Part shown: piece after piece, positions 50,925-58,475 of the stretch
How positions within the stretch are numbered: position 1 is the stretch's first letter
Layout: the number at the start of each line of letters is the position of its first letter
NCBI RefSeq assembly: GCF_000721105.1
Contig: NZ_JOEV01000005.1
Span: 124,001-188,000, forward strand
Reading direction: 5' to 3'
Length of the DNA stretch: 64,000 nucleotides
Origin: Streptomyces cellulosae
GTDB lineage: Bacteria; Actinomycetota; Actinomycetes; Streptomycetales; Streptomycetaceae
The notes under the pieces: generated by a model
The model's database searches: none
What the model was told of the DNA's origin: nothing
The model's input: the letters and a program-made list of their open reading frames with translations, nothing else
Translations under genes and position numbers: made by a program

Positions 50925-50937
50925 TGAACTGAAATAA
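50925..50937 (+). promoter_or_regulatory. TGAACT-type operator, site f (half-conserved)
   Basis: TGAACTGAAATAA keeps the first half of the motif and loses the TTCA end. It lies 259-271 bases before the importer start, and might be an auxiliary site. Confidence 0.45.
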
Positions 50938-51073
50938 GTCCAGCACATCCAGTGGGCGTTCGCCCGGCCGCACGGCCAGGAGCGGAGGGCGCCCCAGCCG
51001 GGTCCGAGCGAGCGCGCGACCAACCCGTACCGCCGCGAAACCCCCGCCATCGGGCGATTGCGCATTCTATTGC

Positions 51074-51086
51074 CTAACCGAGTTCA
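51074..51086 (-). promoter_or_regulatory. TGAACT-type operator, site g
   Basis: On the minus strand this is TGAACTCGGTTAG, inside the 20-base imperfect palindrome CCAAACTGAACTCGGTTAGG (51074-51093). It is about 110-120 bases before the solute-binding protein gene. Confidence 0.65.
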
Positions 51087-51195
51087 GTTTGGTAGCTTCA
51101 CGAAATCTTGGCCATGCGGTCACCGTCCAGCGCGAAGTCCACTCGGTGGTGCGCCGGTTCGGCCCGGGAGCCGGTTTCATGTAAGGGAGCCGAGA

Positions 51196-52260
51196 ATGAG
51201 ATCAGATCCGCGACGGCGCGGGGCATTGCTCATCCTGCTGTCGATCACCACGCTGCTCGTCTCCGCGTGCGGCGGCGGCAGCGACAACAACGCCGAGTCG
51301 AAGGTCGTGCCCGCATCGGCGGGCTTGGACCAACTCGTCGCCGCAGCGAAGAAAGAAGGGCAGATCACGGTCTACTCGGCCCAGGATCTGACCTCCCTCA
51401 ACAACCTCGCGAAGGCCTTCGAGACCAAGTACCCGGGGATCGACGTCAAGACCGTCCGGGGCGTCGACGGTGACCTCGGGGTGAAGGTCGAGACGGAGTT
51501 CAACACCGGCAAGCACATCGCCGACATGTACGTCAGCGCGAGCCTGTCCTGGGTGAAACCACAGGCCGAGGCCGGGAGGTTCCTGGCGCCGACCGGCCCC
51601 GAACTGACCGGCAAGGGCGACTACGACACCAAGCAGTACGTCCACGAAGGCAACTACTTCGAGACCAACTCCGCGGTGCTCACGTTCGGCTGGAACACGA
51701 AGCTCCACCCCCAGGGGCTGACCGACTACCCGGACCTGCTCGATCCGTCCCTCGCGGGCGGCAAGATCGGCGTCGTCGAGCCGACGGCGCCGTCGCTCGT
51801 CGACTTCTACCTGTGGCTGGAGGAGACGTACGGCGCCGACTACGTGAAGAAACTGGCCGCCCAGAAGCCGCGCATCTACCCCAGCTCCCTGCCGATGGGC
51901 GAGGCGCTGCAGTCCGGCGAGATCGCCGCCGGCAGCTTCATCGCTCCGATCGCGCTCGATCCCGCGAAGAAGAAGGGCGCGCCGGTCGACTACCGCATGC
52001 CGCCGGAGGGCGCGTGGGGTGCCCGGTACTACGGCATGGTGCTGAAGGGCGCCCCGCACCCCAACGCAGGACAGCTGTTCGCCAACTTCATGGTGACCGC
52101 CGAGGGGCAGAAGCTGATCACGCCGTCCGCCGGCTCGGTGCTGCCCGATGTCCCCGGCACAGTGATCACCAACGACAAGGTACGGATACAGGATCCGGCC
52201 AAGCTCACGCCGGACGCGGTGACCGCGTACCAGAAGAAGTGGAAGTCCCTGTTCCAGTAG
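51196..52260 (+). CDS. ABC-importer solute-binding lipoprotein (ferric-type family)
   Basis: A 354-aa extracellular binding lipoprotein with signal and lipobox (LLVSACGGGS, Cys near 24) and the fold of the FbpA/AfuA family: AAKKEGQITVYSAQDL, AFETKYPGIDVKTVRG and KGAPHPNAGQLFANFMVTAEGQ. In ferric-binding members a Tyr-Tyr pair follows the GEI-x-A segment; here that region reads SGEIAAGSFIAPIALD with no Tyr pair, so iron is doubtful. The co-regulation sites upstream suggest that it carries the island's organic substrate. A 10-bp hairpin separates it from the ATPase gene. Confidence 0.85.
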   Translation: MRSDPRRRGALLILLSITTLLVSACGGGSDNNAESKVVPASAGLDQLVAAAKKEGQITVYSAQDLTSLNNLAKAFETKYPGIDVKTVRGVDGDLGVKVETEFNTGKHIADMYVSASLSWVKPQAEAGRFLAPTGPELTGKGDYDTKQYVHEGNYFETNSAVLTFGWNTKLHPQGLTDYPDLLDPSLAGGKIGVVEPTAPSLVDFYLWLEETYGADYVKKLAAQKPRIYPSSLPMGEALQSGEIAAGSFIAPIALDPAKKKGAPVDYRMPPEGAWGARYYGMVLKGAPHPNAGQLFANFMVTAEGQKLITPSAGSVLPDVPGTVITNDKVRIQDPAKLTPDAVTAYQKKWKSLFQ

Positions 52261-52300
52261 GGGCGTCGGGTGTGTCGGCCAGTACCGACGCACAACAGTG

Positions 52301-52326
52301 TGGGCACCCGCGCCGACGGGTGCCCA
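52301..52326 (+). terminator. Intercistronic hairpin
   Basis: TGGGCACCCG pairs perfectly with CGGGTGCCCA around a 6-base loop, 41 bases past the binding-protein stop and 32 bases before the ATPase start. It probably limits read-through or protects the upstream mRNA, giving more binding protein than transporter. Confidence 0.65.
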
Positions 52327-52357
52327 TTCACTCGGTCTTTGGATGTGAGGAGTCCCC

Positions 52358-53533
52358 GTGTCCCACGTGCGCATCGAGGGTCTGACGAAAAGGTTCGCCG
52401 GCAAGCCGCCGGCTGTCGCGGTGGACAACCTGTCGCTGGAGATCGAGCCGGGCGAGTTCATCGTTCTGCTCGGCCCGAGCGGCTGCGGGAAAACCACGAC
52501 TCTGCGCTGTCTGGCCGGTCTGGAGACGCCCGACGAGGGACGCATCTCGCTCGGCGACCAGACAGTGCTGGACGTACGAGGGAAGGTCAACCACCCGCCG
52601 AACAAACGCCGGATCGGGATGGTGTTCCAGTCGTACGCGCTGTGGCCGCACATGACAGTGCGCCGCAACATCGGATATCCCCTGAGAACCAGACGGGTGG
52701 CGCGCGAGCAGGTACGTTCGCGGATCGAGGAGGCGGCGGAGCTCGTCGACTGCGCCGCCCTGCTCGACCGCTATCCGGCGCAGCTCAGCGGCGGCCAGCA
52801 GCAGCGGGTCGCACTGGCCCGGGGCCTGGCCGCCCAACCGGACCTGGTGCTCTTCGACGAGCCGCTGAGCAACCTCGACGCGCGGCTGCGCGACCAGGTA
52901 CGCGCCCAACTGCACGAACTGCACGCCCGACTGGGCTTCACCGCCGTGTTCGTCACCCACGACCAGAGCGAGGCATTGGCGCTCGGCGACCGCCTGGCCA
53001 TCATGAAGGCCGGGCGGATCGAGCAACTCGACACGCCGGAGCGGGTCTTCGAGGAGCCGGCCACGGAGTACGTGGCCGGCTTCATCGGCATGTCGAACCG
53101 GCTTCCACTCCGGCGTCAGGGCACGGGATGGGCTCTCGCCTGCAGAGCGGGCGCCGACGGTCGGGCCCCCGCGCCGGGCCAGGCGGTGGTCGACGAACTC
53201 CCGGTGCCCCGCTCGCAGAGCGAGGTCACCGCCCGGCTGCGCCCCGACGACCTTCAGCTCTGTCCGGTCGAGGAGAAGCCGCCGCCGCACGGTGTCGGCC
53301 TCGCGGCGGAGGTCGTCGACGCGCAGTTCGGCGGCCGTCACATGGACGTGGTCGTCACGATCGCGGACAGCCGCCTGCACGCGCAGGCGCCCCTGACCGG
53401 CAAGCCATGGGCCCGGGGCCTGTCGCGCGGACAGCAGGTGACCGCCTGGTTCGCCAAGGACGCGGCCATCTACTACGACGGCGACGGGGTACGGACAGCC
53501 GCACACACCCCCGCCACCGCAGTGAGGGCGTGA
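52358..53533 (+). CDS. ABC-importer ATPase
   Basis: A 391-aa importer ATPase. Walker A is LLGPSGCGKTTTLR (about 37-50), the Q-loop VFQSYALWPH, the signature QLSGGQQQRVALARG, Walker B LVLFDEPLSNLDA and the H-loop FVTHDQSEAL. A C-terminal TOBE-like regulatory part follows. It belongs to the FbpC/PotA-like group. The start is GTG 52358 after GTGAGGAG. Only four bases separate it from the permease gene. Confidence 0.88.
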   Translation: MSHVRIEGLTKRFAGKPPAVAVDNLSLEIEPGEFIVLLGPSGCGKTTTLRCLAGLETPDEGRISLGDQTVLDVRGKVNHPPNKRRIGMVFQSYALWPHMTVRRNIGYPLRTRRVAREQVRSRIEEAAELVDCAALLDRYPAQLSGGQQQRVALARGLAAQPDLVLFDEPLSNLDARLRDQVRAQLHELHARLGFTAVFVTHDQSEALALGDRLAIMKAGRIEQLDTPERVFEEPATEYVAGFIGMSNRLPLRRQGTGWALACRAGADGRAPAPGQAVVDELPVPRSQSEVTARLRPDDLQLCPVEEKPPPHGVGLAAEVVDAQFGGRHMDVVVTIADSRLHAQAPLTGKPWARGLSRGQQVTAWFAKDAAIYYDGDGVRTAAHTPATAVRA

Positions 53534-53537
53534 CATC

Positions 53538-55277
53538 GTGGCCGCACCCGCCGTACCCGCCCCCGCACCCCTCACGACACCGACGCCTTCGGCCCCAACC
53601 CGCCCGACGGCGGTGACCCGTGCGCGGCGCCACCTGCCACGGCTCGGCGCCCTCGCGTTCCTGGCCGCCATCGGCTACCTGGTGATCGCTCCCCTGGTGG
53701 GCCTGCAACGGCTGGCCTTCGAGGACGACGCCCGTGGCTACAAGGCCGCCTTCGACAACCCGGACATGGCCGAGACGCTGCGCACCACGGCCGGTATGGC
53801 GCTGGGTTCGCTGGCCATCGCGCTCGTCCTCGGCACGTTCCTGGCCTGGGCGTCGACCCGCCTGCCACCCCGGCTGCGGCTGCTGCGCGTCCTGCCCGTC
53901 CTGCCCATCGTGGTCCCGGCCGTGGCGTCGGTGACCGGCTGGGCGTTCCTGTTCTCGCCCCGCCCCGGCTACCTCAACGCGGCGCTGCGGAACCTGCCCT
54001 GGTGGAACCATCTCGACGAGGGTCCTGTCGACATCTACACGCTGCCGTGGATCGTACTCATCACCGGCTTCGGCCTGACCGCCTTCGTCTACCTCTTCGT
54101 CAGCGCCGGCTTCGGCAACATCAACGCGGAGCTGATCGAGGCCGCGCAGGTCAGCGGATCGTCGGCCGCCGGAGTGTTCTTCCGGGTGACGCTGCCGCTG
54201 CTGCGCCCGGTCCTGGTGTACGGCGGGTTCGTGGCCCTGCTGCTGGGGCTCGGCCAGTTCACGGGACCGCTGCTGCTGGGACGGAACAACGGCATCGACG
54301 TACTCACCACGGACATGTACGTCGCCGTGTCGCAGAGCCCGGTCGACTACGGCCGGGCCGCCGCGATCGGCTCACCGCTGCTGCTCTTCGGTATCGCCGT
54401 CGTTCTCTTCCAGAAGGTGATCCTCGGCGACCACAGCCGCTTCGTCACGCACGGCGGCAAGGCGTTCCGGACCGGCGGGCGGCCGTCGTGGGTGGCGGTC
54501 ACGGGCATCGTCCTGTACGGACTGGTGGCGCTGGCCCTGCCGCTGGGCGCGCTCATAGTGGTGTCACTCTCCCCCTTCTGGAGCGGCCGGATCGAACCGA
54601 GTGGGTTCACGCTCGACAACTTCCGGCGCGTGTTCCAGGAGTCGGGGATCACCGACGCGATCGTCAACAGCCTTGTCACCTCGGTCATCTCGGTCGCCAT
54701 CGCGCTCCCGCTCGGTTTCGTCGCCGCCTCGCTCCTCCTCAAGGGGCGCCGGTTCCGCGTCATCCGGGCGGCCGTGGACTTCGTCGTGGCGATGCCCCTC
54801 GGGATCCCCGCGGTCGTCTTCGGCGCCGGTTTCCTGCTGACATACAGCCGCGAGCCGTTCATTCTGTACGGCACCCGCTCGGTGATCGTCCTCGTCTATG
54901 TGACGCTGATGCTGCCCTTCGCCACCCGGATGCAGCTGTCCGGAATGGTGGCGCTCGGCGACACGTACGTGGAGGCCTCGCGCACGAGCGGCGCGGGCGC
55001 GGTGCGGACCACCACCGAGATCGTGCTGCCCCTGCTGCGCCCGACACTCGCGGGTGCCGGAGCGTTGATGTTCGTGCTGCTCACCCACGAGTTCACCGCC
55101 TCGCTGCTGGTACGGGCGCCCACGACGCAGGTCATGGGCACCATCCTCTTCGACTACTGGTCCAACGGCTCCTACCCGCTGGTCGCAGCCATCGCGCTCG
55201 TCATGACGCTGGTGACCTCGGCGGGTGTCTTCGTGGCCATGTCCGTCGCCGGCTCGGACATCTTCGAGAAGCTCTGA
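53538..55277 (+). CDS. ABC-importer permease, two fused domains
   Basis: A 579-aa permease with two consecutive transport domains of about six membrane segments each. The two EAA loops are recognisable as LIEAAQVSGSSAAGVFFRVTLPLL (about 195-218) and YVEASRTSGAGAVRTTTEIVLPLL (about 475-498). This FbpB-like fusion forms the whole membrane channel alone. The N-terminal 30 residues are Pro/Ala/Thr-rich. The start is GTG 53538. It is the last gene of the importer operon, closed by the strong hairpin at 55378-55406. Confidence 0.87.
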   Translation: MAAPAVPAPAPLTTPTPSAPTRPTAVTRARRHLPRLGALAFLAAIGYLVIAPLVGLQRLAFEDDARGYKAAFDNPDMAETLRTTAGMALGSLAIALVLGTFLAWASTRLPPRLRLLRVLPVLPIVVPAVASVTGWAFLFSPRPGYLNAALRNLPWWNHLDEGPVDIYTLPWIVLITGFGLTAFVYLFVSAGFGNINAELIEAAQVSGSSAAGVFFRVTLPLLRPVLVYGGFVALLLGLGQFTGPLLLGRNNGIDVLTTDMYVAVSQSPVDYGRAAAIGSPLLLFGIAVVLFQKVILGDHSRFVTHGGKAFRTGGRPSWVAVTGIVLYGLVALALPLGALIVVSLSPFWSGRIEPSGFTLDNFRRVFQESGITDAIVNSLVTSVISVAIALPLGFVAASLLLKGRRFRVIRAAVDFVVAMPLGIPAVVFGAGFLLTYSREPFILYGTRSVIVLVYVTLMLPFATRMQLSGMVALGDTYVEASRTSGAGAVRTTTEIVLPLLRPTLAGAGALMFVLLTHEFTASLLVRAPTTQVMGTILFDYWSNGSYPLVAAIALVMTLVTSAGVFVAMSVAGSDIFEKL

Positions 55278-55377
55278 CGCCTCGTGACGGGCGCGGGCCG
55301 GGCATCGCGCGGGCGATCACCGTGGGCGGGCGCGCGCCGACCGGAACGTGACGACGACGGCCGCGGAGTCACCATCC

Positions 55378-55406
55378 TGCGGGGGCATGCGGTGCATGCC
55401 CCCGCA
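55378..55406. terminator. Strong bidirectional terminator
   Basis: TGCGGGGGCATGC pairs perfectly with GCATGCCCCCGCA around a 3-base loop, between the convergent importer permease and MFS genes. It is the cleanest terminator in the window. Confidence 0.85.
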
Positions 55407-55456
55407 GCACCGACCGGTGACCGCCGCTCAGGACGCCGGCACTCACCCGACGCCTC

Positions 55457-56782
55457 CTACACATCCTTGCGGACGGTGAGCAGGGAACCGATCCCGATCA
55501 CGCAGACCACCATGACGAAGAACGCCGGCGAGAGCTCGTTCCCGGTCCGCTGGACCAGGAAGGTCGCGATGTACGGAGCCGTTCCGCCCGCGAGGACGGT
55601 GCCGACGTTGTACCCGATCGCCATGCCGGTGTACCGCACCCGGCGTTCGAACAGGTGCGGCCACAGACTGGCCGCCGGGACCTGTACGAACGCGCTGCTC
55701 AGCATGAAGAGCAGGTAGGCGGCGCCGGCCAGGGCCAGGCTGTGCCGGCCCATGAGCATCATCGCGGGGTAGGCGGTCACCAGGAATCCCAGGAGCCCGC
55801 ACAGCAGGATGCGACGGGAGCCGAAGCGGGCGGCGAGCCAGCCGGCCGGCACCATGAGCAGCACGGTGACGAGTACGACGCCGGCACTCAGCCAGAGCAC
55901 TCGCGTGGCGTCGTACCCCAGGTCGGTGGAGAGGTGAATGCCGATGTACGTCAGTCCGAGGAAGATGGCGCCGCCCTGCGCCATGGACAGGCCGATGGAC
56001 TGCAGCAGCGCCGCGCGGTGGGTGGACAGGACCTCCCGGATCGGAGCCGCGGGGATGTCGGCGCGCCGTGCGGCCTCCTCGAACTCCGGGGTGTCCTCGA
56101 TCCGCAGCCGGGCCCACAGGCAGAACAGGGTGAGCGGCACGGCCATGAGGAACGGCAGCCGCCAGCCCCAGTCGGACATCTGGTCCTTCGTGGCGAGCGC
56201 GGAGATCACCCCGGCCGTGGCGGCCGCGAACATGAACCCGAGGTTGGACCCGATGGGTGTGACCGCACCGAGGAAGGCCCTGCGCCGGGGCGGTACCGAC
56301 TCATAGATGTAGGTGTAGGCGCCGACCGACTCGCCGCCGGTGGAGATGCCCTGCACCAGCCGGGCGAGAAGGAGCAGCACCGCGGCGGCCACACCGATCT
56401 GGCTGTACGTCGGCAGCAGTCCCGTGGCGCTGCTGGCCACGCCCATGCACAGCACCGAGGAGACCAGCGCCTTGCGACGGCCCCAGCGGTCGCCGAGCCA
56501 CCCGAAGAAGACGCCGCCGACCGGCCGCACCACCAGGCCGGTGGCGAACACCGCGAGCGTCGCCAGGAGCGAGGCCGCCGGATTCGCACTCGGGAAGAAC
56601 TGGGGAGCGATCACCACGGCGAGATAGCCGTAGACACTGAAGTCGTAGTACTCGATCAGGGTACCGAGGCTGCCGGCGAGCATCGCACGGCGCACCGTAC
56701 GCGGATCGTACGCCGCGGATTCCGCCTCCGGCCCCGCCCCTGACTCCGCCCCTGATGTGGCGGAACGGTGAGTGGCACTCAT
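55457..56782 (-). CDS. MFS metabolite:H+ symporter
   Basis: A 441-aa major-facilitator permease with 12 hydrophobic segments. Typical motifs of the metabolite:H+ symporter family (ShiA, ProP-like) are YYDFSVYGYLAVVIAPQFFP, the loop GWLGDRWGRRKAL and LARLVQGISTGGESVGAYTYIYE. Family members import carboxylates or betaines. An operator of the island motif (56845-56857) lies upstream, so it may be a second uptake route for the same or a related acid. The start at 56782 follows AAGGAGCG. Confidence 0.85.
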   Translation of the reverse strand: MSATHRSATSGAESGAGPEAESAAYDPRTVRRAMLAGSLGTLIEYYDFSVYGYLAVVIAPQFFPSANPAASLLATLAVFATGLVVRPVGGVFFGWLGDRWGRRKALVSSVLCMGVASSATGLLPTYSQIGVAAAVLLLLARLVQGISTGGESVGAYTYIYESVPPRRRAFLGAVTPIGSNLGFMFAAATAGVISALATKDQMSDWGWRLPFLMAVPLTLFCLWARLRIEDTPEFEEAARRADIPAAPIREVLSTHRAALLQSIGLSMAQGGAIFLGLTYIGIHLSTDLGYDATRVLWLSAGVVLVTVLLMVPAGWLAARFGSRRILLCGLLGFLVTAYPAMMLMGRHSLALAGAAYLLFMLSSAFVQVPAASLWPHLFERRVRYTGMAIGYNVGTVLAGGTAPYIATFLVQRTGNELSPAFFVMVVCVIGIGSLLTVRKDV

Positions 56783-56844
56783 GCTCCGACGCTCCTTCCC
56801 CGGCACGGTCCCGTACCGTGCCGACGCCGGGGACGCTACAGAAC

Positions 56845-56857
56845 TGAACTCAGTACA
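56845..56857 (-). promoter_or_regulatory. TGAACT-type operator, site h
   Basis: TGAACTCAGTACA lies 63-75 bases before the MFS start and keeps the core CTGAACTCAG seen at site b. Confidence 0.68.
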
Positions 56858-57003
56858 GCTAGCCTTGGTGCAGGAGTTTTTGCCGTACTCCCTATACTTA
56901 CAGGGTCGACACAGGGCGAACGCTTGAGACTTTGAATTGGGTTCGGTTTCGCCGCGAGGGCGTCTCGCTCAGGCCGGAACTCGTGGACGAGGGTCCGCGG
57001 GAG

Positions 57004-57639
57004 TCAGCGCACGCCGGCCAGCCGCAGGGCGAAGTCGCCGTACTGGTAGACGACCTGATCTTCCGTCAGATCGCCGTCCTCGCGGTACCAGACGGGCACG
57101 CCCATCCCGAGGTCCAGGATGGCGTAGGACGTCAGCTTCACCGTGGTGACACTGAAGCGCTCGGCCTGAACTCCTTCACTGAGCAACGTCCGGAACGCGT
57201 GCTCGTAGGCCGCACGCCGCTCAAGGACCTGCGTACGGTGGGGCTCCTCCAGGCTGCGGATCTCCCGGGTCCCCACGAACGCTTCGAGGCGGTGCCGGAC
57301 GTGGTAGCGGACATGAGCCTCGGCGGCCCGGCGCAGCCGCTCCACCACGTCCTCACAACCGGCGACCGCGATGCGGTGGTTCCGTAGCAGGTCGTCCATC
57401 GTGCCGGTCATGATCTGAGTGAGCAGTTCCTGCTTGGAGCCCACGTGCTTGTACAGACTCGGCCCGCGCATTCCCACCGCTTCCCCGATGTCAGCCATCG
57501 TGGTGGCGGCGTACCCGCGCTCGGCGAACAGGACGAGGGCCGCGTTGCGGATCTCCGCCGCGCGCGGTCCCGGGCCACGGCCGGCCGTCGTGCGGCCTCG
57601 CGCAACTGCCGCCGACTGCTTGCCGCGCTGTGACGTCAC
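57004..57639 (-). CDS. TetR-family regulator
   Basis: A 211-aa regulator with an N-terminal helix-turn-helix (NAALVLFAERGYAATTMADIGEAVGMRGPSLYKHVGSK) and a helical ligand domain. The start is GTG 57639; the first 25 residues are a basic Arg/Gly-rich arm. A GC-rich palindrome 54 bases upstream (57693-57710) may be its operator, which argues against it being the protein that reads the TGAACT sites, but that is not settled. The MFS gene lies downstream on the same strand. Confidence 0.83.
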   Translation of the reverse strand: MTSQRGKQSAAVARGRTTAGRGPGPRAAEIRNAALVLFAERGYAATTMADIGEAVGMRGPSLYKHVGSKQELLTQIMTGTMDDLLRNHRIAVAGCEDVVERLRRAAEAHVRYHVRHRLEAFVGTREIRSLEEPHRTQVLERRAAYEHAFRTLLSEGVQAERFSVTTVKLTSYAILDLGMGVPVWYREDGDLTEDQVVYQYGDFALRLAGVR

Positions 57640-58094
57640 GTGCCCCTGCCTTGTTCATCGCCGTCGGACATCGGGCCTCGGCCATCGGCTAACGAGGCGT
57701 AGCCGCCTCGCCGCCTCCACTTCGCCCAGCTCACCGTAATGCATCCGAGATCGCGCCCGCTCCTGGAGTGCCGCACGCCGGCAGCCGGAAAACCTTTGTT
57801 GGCCTCGGTCCGCCCACAGGTCCGGCCGGGCCATCCGAGTCGCGTCCTCAGTCGCGTCCGGGGCCCGGTCGATCGGGGCGCAGGGTGCTGCGGGGCCGGC
57901 GACGGAGGAGGAGGGGGAGGCGGCGGTACGCGCCTGCGCTCGATCTTGGACCAGCCCTGGGGGGTCACGCGGAAGTGGTCGCCGTCGTCGGCGTCCATCC
58001 GCGAGTGGCCGTGCACATGAAGGGCCTCCCCGCCCTCCTCAAGGCGGTAGGTGAAGCCGCCCAACATGCCGACCACCCGGAAGGCGATCTCCAC
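57636..58094 (-). CDS. Possible small gene or decaying remnant
   Basis: The first 58 codons from GTG 58094 look genuinely coding: AFRVVGMLGGFTYRLEEGG then DADDGDHFRVTPQGWSKIERR, with high GC at third positions, and GGAGGG lies seven bases before the start. The frame extends upstream without a start codon as protein-like sequence (FEEVEHLLPPLSPLTEGLAV). After a run of eight prolines the rest is low in complexity. The stop overlaps the TetR start by GTGA. I do not recognise a family. It may be a truncated gene. Confidence 0.35.
   Translation of the reverse strand: MEIAFRVVGMLGGFTYRLEEGGEALHVHGHSRMDADDGDHFRVTPQGWSKIERRRVPPPPPPPPSPAPQHPAPRSTGPRTRLRTRLGWPGRTCGRTEANKGFPAAGVRHSRSGRDLGCITVSWAKWRRRGGYASLADGRGPMSDGDEQGRGT
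57693..57710. promoter_or_regulatory. GC-rich palindrome upstream of second TetR
   Basis: CGAGGCG and CGCCTCG flank TAGC, a perfect 7+4+7 inverted repeat just upstream of the TetR start and inside the possible small gene. It is a candidate autoregulation site. Confidence 0.45.
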
Positions 58095-58475
58095 GGCCAG
58101 TCCCTCCGTCAGCGGAGACAGCGGCGGCAGCAGGTGCTCGACCTCCTCGAAGCAACGGCCGGTTCTCTCCCGCAGCAGCGTATGGAATTGTGAGTCAGGG
58201 ATCGCCGAGATCCGGTCCGGCCGACATCTCGGCCCGGCTCAGGTGAGGCCGCCGACGTTCCTGTGCCGCCCCACGAGGTTGCTCCGCAGGTCGAACTGCA
58301 CCAACCCTCCTCACGATGGCGGAAATATCCAAGACTCGCAGCAACCCTCGCACCAGGATGGCCCCGATCGATCAGGACATGACATGCGCGGGGCCGGTGC
58401 GCGCGGGGGCAGGGAGCTCCGATGGGGCGAGGACTCCTGCCGGCCGGCCGCCGCCGTACGGGGAGGGGAGACGTC
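58095..58475. other. Gene-poor stretch before the haloperoxidase-like gene
   Basis: The left end holds the start-less extension of the possible small gene. No other gene is visible. The right end has GGGAGGGGAG, the ribosome site of the next gene. Confidence 0.45.

Larger units (their letters stand above)
50896..51195. other. 300-base regulatory gap before the ABC importer
   Basis: No gene is visible. The stretch holds two TGAACT-type sites (50925-50937 and 51074-51086) and the importer's ribosome site AAGGGAG near 51183. It probably contains the importer promoter. Confidence 0.65.

Noticed and set aside
51196..55277. Iron(III) ABC transporter as the annotation
   Set aside because: The family name is kept as a description only. 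The ferric-binding Tyr pair is missing and the promoter carries sites of the acyl-CoA regulon, so iron as substrate is not supported.
56933..56945. Ninth TGAACT-type site (TGAATTGGGTTCG)
   Set aside because: It keeps only a few motif bases and lies downstream of the TetR stop, not in a promoter position for any rightward gene. Too weak to count.
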